Below are positions 4,201 through 9,529 of a stretch of DNA of 9,529 nucleotides, in pieces. Source of the stretch: an uncultured Acidobacteriota bacterium. Lineage in GTDB: Bacteria; Acidobacteriota; Blastocatellia; Pyrinomonadales; Pyrinomonadaceae. The notes under the pieces are model-generated. The model worked only from the letters and a program-made list of their open reading frames with translations, searched no databases and was not told the origin of the DNA. The stretch is from NCBI GenBank assembly GCA_902826505.1, contig CADEFG010000008.1, forward strand, positions 12,647 through 22,175, written 5' to 3'. Every line of letters begins with the position of its first letter. Positions within the stretch are counted from its first letter, which is position 1. The position numbers and the translations under genes were made by a program.

Positions 4201-6878
4201 CCGAAACGACAACTTTTCGCGTGCCGACAGCTTTGCAGCGAACCGGCAATTTTTCGGAAATTTTGGCAACGACGGCGATCTACGATCCGGCGACCGCATT
4301 TTTGGGAAACACGACTTGCGGAACGACCGGCACGCTCAACACGGTTTGCCGCACGCCTTTTGCGGGAAACATCATCCCGGCGGGACGGCTCAGCCCGATC
4401 GCGCAGAGATATTTGAATCTTTATCCGCTGCCGAACCAACCGGTTGTTGACGGCATCGGAGTGTTTGCGTCGAATATGAATCTGATTCGTCCGTATCAAT
4501 CATATTTGGGAAAAATAGACCATAATTTTAACGGCAATCACAAAATTTTCGGTAAGTTTTATTACAGCAAGAGTTCGGAAGACCGTTATAACTGGATGGG
4601 CGAAGCGGATTCGCCGACCCGCGGTTTTGAATATCGCGTCAACAAAGGCGGCAATATCGATTACACGGCGACGCTTTCCTCGAATTTTATTCTCGACATT
4701 CGCGGAAGTTACAATCTGTTTTCGCAGGAACGCCGTCCGGCAAATCCGATCTCGCCGACCGACCTCGGTTTTACGGGTCCGGCGCTCACGGCTTTTCGCG
4801 GCGCGACCGTCATTCCGCGTTTTGATTTTGCGAGCTTTACAACGGCTTCGATCGCCAATGCGATCGGCTCGAACCGGTCGGACTACAACGAAGGTCTCTA
4901 TCGCCCTTTCAACATGTTTTCGGTTCAGCCGACGATCACGCAAATCTGGGGCGATCACACTTTTCGTTACGGCTATGATCTGCGGATTTTGAACGAAAAG
5001 AATGAAACAAACGGATTTAATGCCGGACGTTTTCAATTTGACGGCACTTATACGGCGCAGGCGTCAAATTCGAGCGCCGCGCTGCGGAGTGCTTACGGAC
5101 GCGATTTGGCGGCTTTTCTTTTGGGAATCCCGACTGCCAACGCGACGACCAGCATTATTGATAATCCGACCGTTTACAACGTCAAATCAAAATATCACGG
5201 GTTCTTTTTTCAGGACGATTGGCGGATCAACCCGCGTTTAACCATCAATTGGGGACTCCGCTACGAATTTGAAACCGGCGCGACCGAAGCCGAAGGACGG
5301 ATCGTGACCGGCTTTGACACGGTTTCGGCAAATCCGCTGCGCGCCGCCGCGCTCGCCAACTACAACGCCAATGTGCCGGCGAGCGTTCCGGTCACGGCGA
5401 TTCAAAATCTGGCGGGCGGTTTGCTTTTTGCGGGCAGCAGCGGTGATGCGACCCAGGGCGCGGACAAAAACAACTGGCAGCCGCGTTTCGGTATTTCCTA
5501 TTCGCTCGACGATAAAACCGTCATCCGCGGCGGATTCGGAATGTTTACCGCACCGTTTCAGATCACGGCGATCAATCAATCGGGCTTTTCGACCCCGACG
5601 CTTTTCACGCCTTCGATCGATAACGGTCGAACGTTTATCGCCGGTCTGAACAATCCGTTTCCGAACGGCGTCGCCGATTCGCCGGGTTCGAGTCTCGGTT
5701 TGGCGACCTTCATCGGACGCGATCTGACCGTTCTCTCGCACGACCGTAAAAACGCGACCTACACGCGATTTGTGATCGGCGTTCAACGTCAATTGCCGTT
5801 CGGTCTCGGGCTTGACGTCAATTTTATTCATTCGCGCGGCTCGAATCTGGCGGTTGACCGGGCAATCAATTTTATTCCGGCGGGATATTTGAACAACGGT
5901 TTAGAATTCAACACGACCATTCAAACTTTCCTCAATGCGACCGTCCCGAATCCGTTTCGCGGATTAGTTCCGAGCAACGCGACCTTCAACGCGGCAACGA
6001 TCGCGCGGCGTAATCTTTTAACGCCGTTCCCGCAATTCGGCAATGTCACGCTCACCGAATTTAACGGAAGCAGTACCTATAATTCGATCCAGATCCAGCT
6101 CGTCAAACGATTTACGAAAGGACTTTCTCTGAACGGTTCGTATTCGTTCTCACGCGAACACGAAAAAACTTTGCGGCTGAACCCGCAGGACGAAGAACTA
6201 ACCGAACAGGTTTCGCCGACCGAACGCCCGCATCGCATCACGTTTTCGGGAATTTACGAATTGCCGATCGGACGCGGACGCGCCTTTGGCAAGGACTGGA
6301 ACCGCTGGCTCGACGCCTTTCTGGGCGGCTGGCAATTCCAATCGAATTACGAATGGCAATCGGGCGAACCGCTCGCGTTCGGCAATGTTTATTACGACAC
6401 GCGTTTCGGCGACCCGCGTGAGCTGAAAAGCTATCTCGGTAAAAAAGACGAACAGGGCAGACGCTACGGCATCGATATTCCGGCATTTGATATCAGAGGG
6501 TTTTATCCCGCGAATTTTGTCTTCAACGGAGCCGCCGCGCCCGCCTCGATCGGTCTCGGCACGACGAATATCGGAAGCAACAACACGCTTCGCTATTTCC
6601 CGCTGACGACCGGCAAACTTCGCAATCAGCGATTCCTCAACTTCAATCTCGGAATGTCGAAAAACTTCCGGATTCGCGAAGGTATGAAAGTTCAGGTTCG
6701 GGTCGAAGCGATCAATGCGCTGAATCGTCCGTATTTTAGTCCGCCGAATCTGAATCCGAGCAATACGCCGAATTTGACGAATCCGAGCGCAAACAATCTT
6801 GGTCGTTTCGGTTTTACAAACGGTCCGACCCGTCAGCCGCCGCGTGATATTCAGCTCGGTGCGCGATTTACGTTCTAG
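4146..6878 (+). CDS. TonB-dependent receptor, beta-barrel part (continuation of the gene starting at 3261)
   Basis: A 910-codon open frame holds the outer-membrane barrel of the receptor. It includes PTALQRTGNFSE and the FAGNIIPAGRLSPIAQRYL segment typical of acidobacterial receptors, the GKIDHNFNGNHKIFGKFYYS strand, DDWRINPRLTINWGLRYEF, RFGISYSLDDKTVIRGGFGMF, and the terminal strand PRDIQLGARFTF. The final Phe is the expected beta-signal for BAM-dependent insertion. The only possible start near its 5' end is a TTG at 4146 without ribosome site or signal peptide, so independent translation into a functional barrel is unlikely. It is best seen as the rest of a 1205-residue receptor whose first part ends at 4121; the two are in the same frame. 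The extracellular-loop sequence (for example 5000-5460) is variable in the family and does not reveal the ligand. Apart from the 4119-4200 junction the frame shows no other disruption, which suggests recent damage or sequence error. Confidence 0.85.
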   Translation: MKCRTFLLFNKDNKKCNIPETTTFRVPTALQRTGNFSEILATTAIYDPATAFLGNTTCGTTGTLNTVCRTPFAGNIIPAGRLSPIAQRYLNLYPLPNQPVVDGIGVFASNMNLIRPYQSYLGKIDHNFNGNHKIFGKFYYSKSSEDRYNWMGEADSPTRGFEYRVNKGGNIDYTATLSSNFILDIRGSYNLFSQERRPANPISPTDLGFTGPALTAFRGATVIPRFDFASFTTASIANAIGSNRSDYNEGLYRPFNMFSVQPTITQIWGDHTFRYGYDLRILNEKNETNGFNAGRFQFDGTYTAQASNSSAALRSAYGRDLAAFLLGIPTANATTSIIDNPTVYNVKSKYHGFFFQDDWRINPRLTINWGLRYEFETGATEAEGRIVTGFDTVSANPLRAAALANYNANVPASVPVTAIQNLAGGLLFAGSSGDATQGADKNNWQPRFGISYSLDDKTVIRGGFGMFTAPFQITAINQSGFSTPTLFTPSIDNGRTFIAGLNNPFPNGVADSPGSSLGLATFIGRDLTVLSHDRKNATYTRFVIGVQRQLPFGLGLDVNFIHSRGSNLAVDRAINFIPAGYLNNGLEFNTTIQTFLNATVPNPFRGLVPSNATFNAATIARRNLLTPFPQFGNVTLTEFNGSSTYNSIQIQLVKRFTKGLSLNGSYSFSREHEKTLRLNPQDEELTEQVSPTERPHRITFSGIYELPIGRGRAFGKDWNRWLDAFLGGWQFQSNYEWQSGEPLAFGNVYYDTRFGDPRELKSYLGKKDEQGRRYGIDIPAFDIRGFYPANFVFNGAAAPASIGLGTTNIGSNNTLRYFPLTTGKLRNQRFLNFNLGMSKNFRIREGMKVQVRVEAINALNRPYFSPPNLNPSNTPNLTNPSANNLGRFGFTNGPTRQPPRDIQLGARFTF

Positions 6879-6904
6879 TCAATCAATTTTGGGGAATTGA
6901 TTGA
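6879..6904 (+). terminator. AT-rich hairpin directly after the receptor stop codon
   Basis: TCAATCAATT (6879-6888) and AATTGATTGA (6895-6904) form a perfect 10-bp stem around the loop TTGGGG. It starts on the base after the TAG. The stem is AT-rich and is followed by AAAAATAA, not a U-tract, so it is more likely an mRNA 3'-end protecting or processing element than an intrinsic terminator on its own. Confidence 0.45.
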
Positions 6905-6909
6905 AAAAT

Positions 6910-6963
6910 AATGCGCCGCATTGGTGCCTAATGCCTTCCCGGTCACTTAGGCGGCGCATTTTT
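6910..6963 (+). terminator. GC-rich hairpin with U-tract between receptor and pectinase genes
   Basis: AATGCGCCGC (6910-6919) pairs with GCGGCGCATT (6951-6960) and is followed by TTTTT (6959-6963), the form of a rho-independent terminator. Inside the loop, GCCTAA (6926-6931) can pair with TTAGGC (6947-6952), overlapping the outer stem by two bases and so competing with it slightly. It ends 12 bases before the ATG of the pectinase at 6976, leaving no room for a separate promoter downstream. It may attenuate read-through from the receptor into the enzyme genes. Confidence 0.55.
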
Positions 6964-6975
6964 CCGGGAAAAGGG

Positions 6976-9018
6976 ATGAAAATTTTTTTGCTGATAAGTC
7001 TGCTGCTGTGTTTCGGTTTGATGAAAACTCACGCCGGAACACAGGTTTTTTTCGCCAAAAAAGCCGATCTGACGGTCGCGGCGGACGGCAGCGGCGATGT
7101 CCGCACCGTCTCGGAAGCGATCGGACGCGTTCCCGAAAACAACCAGAAACGCTTTGTCATTTTTATCAAAAAAGGCGTTTACGACGAACAAATCAGGATT
7201 CCCGCGAGCAAGCCTTTTATTTCCTTTATCGGCGAATCTGCCGAGACGACGAAACTCCGTTTCGATATCAACAATAAACGCGCCGGAACAACGAGCGCGG
7301 CATACGCTTTCTATATCGGCGGACACGATTTTCACGCTGAAAACCTGACCTTTGAAAATTCGTTCGATTACAAAGCCAATCAGGCGCAGGGCGGCACGCA
7401 AGCCGTCGCCGTTTTGTCGGAAGCCGACCGGCTCGTTTTTAAAAACTGTAAATTCCTCGGCTGGCAGGACACGCTCTACGCGAAAAACGGGCGGCAGTAT
7501 TTTGAAAATTGCTATATCGAGGGTCACGTCGATTTTATTTTCGGACAGGCTTCGGCGGTTTTTGCAGGTTGCACGATTCATTCGAAAGCCGACGGCTATA
7601 TTGCCGCGCCGATGCGTTTTGCGGCAAATGAGCCGAGCGGTTTTGTTTTTATCAACTCAAAGCTGTCGGGCGCCAATACAAATAAAGGCGTTTTTCTCGC
7701 GCGACCGTGGCGCGCCTTCGGGCGGACGGTTTTTTTGAATACCGAAATGGGCGCGCATATCCGCGCCGAGGGCTGGAACAATTGGGGCAATGCCGAAAAC
7801 GAACGCACGGCGTATTTTGCCGAATTTAATTCGACCGGCGCGGGTGCGCGGATGGAAAGCCGCGTCAAATGGATTCATCAGCTCACGAAAGACGAAGCGC
7901 GGGCGTTTGAAGCGGAAAATTTCTTAAAAGGCAAGGACGGCTGGAATCCGAAAAAAGCGACGGACGAATGGCTCGAAAAGACAAAGCCGGATTGGAAATT
8001 GGTTTCGTGGAACGAAGCTTTCAGCCAAGCGCCGCTGTGGTATCAAACCGACGAAGCGGCGCGGATCGCCGACCAGGTTATTCTTTATCAAAAAGATAAC
8101 GGCGGCTGGGAAAAAAATCTCGATATGTCGGCAATGCTGACCGAAGCGGAAAAAGCCGGTCTCAAAAAATCCAAAACGGATATTTCCGAAACGACGATCG
8201 ACAACCGGACGACCTACACGCAAATCGCGTTTCTCGCCAAAGTCATCACGGGAAGTCTGCAAAAAACAACACCGCCGACCAATTTTCCGAAACATCAGGA
8301 AGCTTTTTTGAAAGGCTTGGATTATCTGCTCGCGGCGCAATACGAAAACGGCGGTTTCCCGCAATTTTTCCCGCTCAAAAAAGGTTATTACACGCATATC
8401 ACGTTCAACGACGACGCGATGATCGGCGTTTTGAAGGTCCTGCGCGAGATCGCTCGGAAAAAGGAAGATTATCTTTTTGTGAACGAAGAACGCCGTGCGA
8501 AAGCGGAAAAAGCGGTCGAAAAAGCAACGCCGCTGATCTTGAAATTACAGATTGTCGTAAACGGCAAAAAAACGGTTTGGGCGGCGCAGTACGATGAATT
8601 GACGTTAAAACCGGCGGCGGCGCGCGCGTTCGAACCGGTTTCGCTGACGGCGGGCGAATCGGTCGGGATCGTCCGCTTTTTGATGCTCGACGCGAGTCCG
8701 GATCAGGCGACGATTGACGCGGTCGAAGCGGCGATCGCCTGGTATCGGGCAAATCAGATCAAAGGCATCCGCTGGGAACGCCGGAATGGCGAAAACACGG
8801 TCGTCAAAGACAAAACGGCGCCGTCGATCTGGGCGCGGTTTTACGAGATCGAAACGATGAAACCGATCTTTATCGGGCGCGACGCGGTGATCAAATACGA
8901 TGTTTCCGAGATCGAAGCCGAACGCCGCAACGGTTACGCGTGGTATGTCAGCGAACCGAACGAGCTTTTGGAAAAAGATTATCCGAAATGGAAAGAGAAA
9001 ATCGCCAAAACGAAATAG
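6976..9018 (+). CDS. Secreted bifunctional pectin methylesterase (CE8) - pectate lyase (PL10) fusion
   Basis: The 680-residue protein starts with a Sec signal (1-20, ending THA). A CE8 right-handed beta-helix domain spans about 25-290: GVYDE (67-71), Gln142 in TQAVA, Q164-D165 in QDTLY, Asp186 in HVDFIFG, and R243/W245 in ARPWR. These match the oxyanion Gln, the two catalytic Asp and the Arg/Trp of known pectin methylesterases. A short linker leads to a PL10 pectate lyase domain (about 335-670): YQKDNGGWEKN, TIDNRTTYTQI, QYENGGFPQFFP, HITFNDDAM, AAQYDELTLKPAAARAFE, IWARFYEIET and IFIGRDAVIKYD. Its candidate catalytic Arg is R550 or R621. One polypeptide would thus remove methyl esters and then cleave polygalacturonate by Ca-dependent beta-elimination in the periplasm or outside. 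The ATG at 6976 is chosen because it gives a clean signal peptide and lies after the hairpin; a TTG at 6901 or ATG at 6931 would add Arg-rich leaders. The A/G-rich run just before 6976 is a close-spaced ribosome site. Confidence 0.93.
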   Translation: MKIFLLISLLLCFGLMKTHAGTQVFFAKKADLTVAADGSGDVRTVSEAIGRVPENNQKRFVIFIKKGVYDEQIRIPASKPFISFIGESAETTKLRFDINNKRAGTTSAAYAFYIGGHDFHAENLTFENSFDYKANQAQGGTQAVAVLSEADRLVFKNCKFLGWQDTLYAKNGRQYFENCYIEGHVDFIFGQASAVFAGCTIHSKADGYIAAPMRFAANEPSGFVFINSKLSGANTNKGVFLARPWRAFGRTVFLNTEMGAHIRAEGWNNWGNAENERTAYFAEFNSTGAGARMESRVKWIHQLTKDEARAFEAENFLKGKDGWNPKKATDEWLEKTKPDWKLVSWNEAFSQAPLWYQTDEAARIADQVILYQKDNGGWEKNLDMSAMLTEAEKAGLKKSKTDISETTIDNRTTYTQIAFLAKVITGSLQKTTPPTNFPKHQEAFLKGLDYLLAAQYENGGFPQFFPLKKGYYTHITFNDDAMIGVLKVLREIARKKEDYLFVNEERRAKAEKAVEKATPLILKLQIVVNGKKTVWAAQYDELTLKPAAARAFEPVSLTAGESVGIVRFLMLDASPDQATIDAVEAAIAWYRANQIKGIRWERRNGENTVVKDKTAPSIWARFYEIETMKPIFIGRDAVIKYDVSEIEAERRNGYAWYVSEPNELLEKDYPKWKEKIAKTK

Positions 9019-9057
9019 TTGGAAACATTGCGCCTTAAAATTTGGAGAAAAGTTTAA

Positions 9058-9174
9058 ACTGATGAAAAGTTCCGAACCGGCTTATTGAATATTTCGACGG
9101 TTGAAATTCGCGGCGGGCAGAAAAATTCGTTCGGCTATGACAATTTCAGCCGACTTGAATTTCGCCGCCGATAA
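9058..9174 (+). pseudogene. Possible in-frame coding remnant after the pectinase
   Basis: In the same frame as the pectinase, beyond its TAG (9016-9018) and a further TAA (9055-9057), 38 codons run to TAA 9172-9174. They give a protein-like stretch with TGLLNISTVEIRGG and NSFGYDNFSRLEF, which looks like beta-strands ending a carbohydrate-binding or LamG-like fold. There is no start with a ribosome site. It could be a fossil of an accessory domain or chance; I cannot name it. Confidence 0.2.
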
Positions 9175-9250
9175 TTAAATGAAACCTGAACGGCGGTTTG
9201 CTTGTCTATGAATTGCACTCAGGCTTCGATCAAAAAGGAAAAACAAAATA

Positions 9251-9529
9251 ATGAGTAATCGCAGGGAATTTTTACGGCTTCTTCTGGCAGGTGCGGGCGC
9301 CGGACTCGTTTTGCCGCAGATCGGTTTCGGGCAAACAAGCTCGGACGATGTTTGGAAAACCGAATATCCAAAGATCTTGGCGCGCATCAAAGCGCCGAAA
9401 TTTAAGAAAAAAGATTATTTGATCACCAAATACGGCGCGCTTCCGGACGGCAAAACGCTGGCGACCGACGCGCTCAAAAAAGCGATCGCATATTGCAGTA
9501 GAAATGGCGGAGGTAGCGGCGTCGTTCCG
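9251..9529 (+). CDS. Twin-arginine-signal protein of the polygalacturonase (GH28)/pectate-lyase beta-helix superfamily, partial
   Basis: The last 93 codons of the window begin a secreted enzyme that runs off the edge. It opens with a twin-arginine motif, SNRREFLRLLL (residues 2-12), a hydrophobic AGAGAGLVLP segment and a probable cleavage near GFGQ (about 31). The mature part reaches YLITKYGALPDGK, TDALKKAIAYCS and NGGGSGVVP, the signature opening of the GH28/pectate-lyase-3 right-handed beta-helix (FGAxGDGxTxDTxAIQxAIdaC...GGGxVxVP). GH28 enzymes hydrolyse polygalacturonate or trim it from the ends; the catalytic Asp residues lie outside the window, so a related lyase is possible. AAGGAA (9235-9240) lies 10 bases upstream of the ATG. 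The gene follows the pectinase by 232 bp with no convincing promoter or strong terminator between, so it is likely read from the same transcript. The neighbour and the family agree on pectin breakdown. Confidence 0.8.
   Translation, partial: MSNRREFLRLLLAGAGAGLVLPQIGFGQTSSDDVWKTEYPKILARIKAPKFKKKDYLITKYGALPDGKTLATDALKKAIAYCSRNGGGSGVVP

Noticed and set aside
4146..4205. Independent start of a second gene for the barrel part
   Set aside because: Only a TTG without ribosome site or signal peptide exists, and the frame is the same as that of the upstream fragment, so it is one interrupted gene.
4500..5036. Minus-strand open frames inside the receptor and pectinase genes (also 5238-5831, 6943-7581, 7924-8397)
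   Set aside because: They are Arg-rich frames opposite well-supported genes, without ribosome sites or recognisable domains; typical antisense shadows.
6901..6975. Longer start of the pectinase (TTG at 6901 or ATG at 6931)
   Set aside because: It would put the GC-rich hairpin with U-tract in coding sequence and an Arg-rich leader before a clean signal peptide that begins with the ATG at 6976.
9106..9166. Hairpin from GAAATTC and GAATTTC arms downstream of the pectinase
   Set aside because: The complementary arms are only 7 bases long and lie far apart; the GC-rich flanks do not pair and no U-tract follows.

Overview
The window looks like a chromosomal piece of an Acidobacteriota genome, possibly Blastocatellia/Pyrinomonadaceae. 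That placement rests on family knowledge, not on a search. The indicators are two short proteins opening with a CPxC...FCxxDGTPL zinc ribbon ahead of a single membrane helix, a very large TonB-dependent receptor with an N-terminal carboxypeptidase-regulatory-like domain and no SusD partner, and coding DNA of moderate GC with AT-rich intergenic spacers.

Left part (1-2766). The plus strand enters with the last 48 codons of a subtilisin-like (S8) protease. Convergent to it lies a minus-strand group of three genes read from 2766 down to 167. These are a zinc-ribbon/TM/TonB-C protein, a zinc-ribbon/TM protein with an Asn- and Pro/Thr-rich tail, and a small secreted LolA-like protein. The start of the last gene is disturbed by a perfect 36-bp palindrome, and a one-base A-run deletion is the likeliest reason its natural start (ATG at 834) is out of frame.

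Middle (2767-6878). A 494-bp divergent intergenic region carries a candidate minus-strand promoter and a plus-strand promoter. The 20-nt spacer of the plus-strand promoter is almost exactly filled by the dyad TAATTGGT-AAA-ACCAATTA, and related TTGGT sites lie nearby. It precedes a TonB-dependent receptor (1205 codons if read through) that is split by an in-frame TAA at 4119-4121. The two pieces are in the same frame and the join has the expected length, but the stretch 4119-4200 has lost canonical residues.

Right part (6879-9529). After two hairpins comes a Sec-secreted fusion of a pectin methylesterase (CE8) and a pectate lyase (PL10). It is followed by the start of a Tat-type secreted protein of the pectate-lyase/polygalacturonase (GH28-like) beta-helix superfamily, cut by the window edge. 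The three right-hand loci read as a pectin-utilisation cluster: demethylate and cleave homogalacturonan, trim it with a polygalacturonase, and import oligosaccharides through the TonB receptor. The receptor is apparently interrupted in this sequence. I see no RNA genes, IS elements, CRISPR arrays or integration sites.
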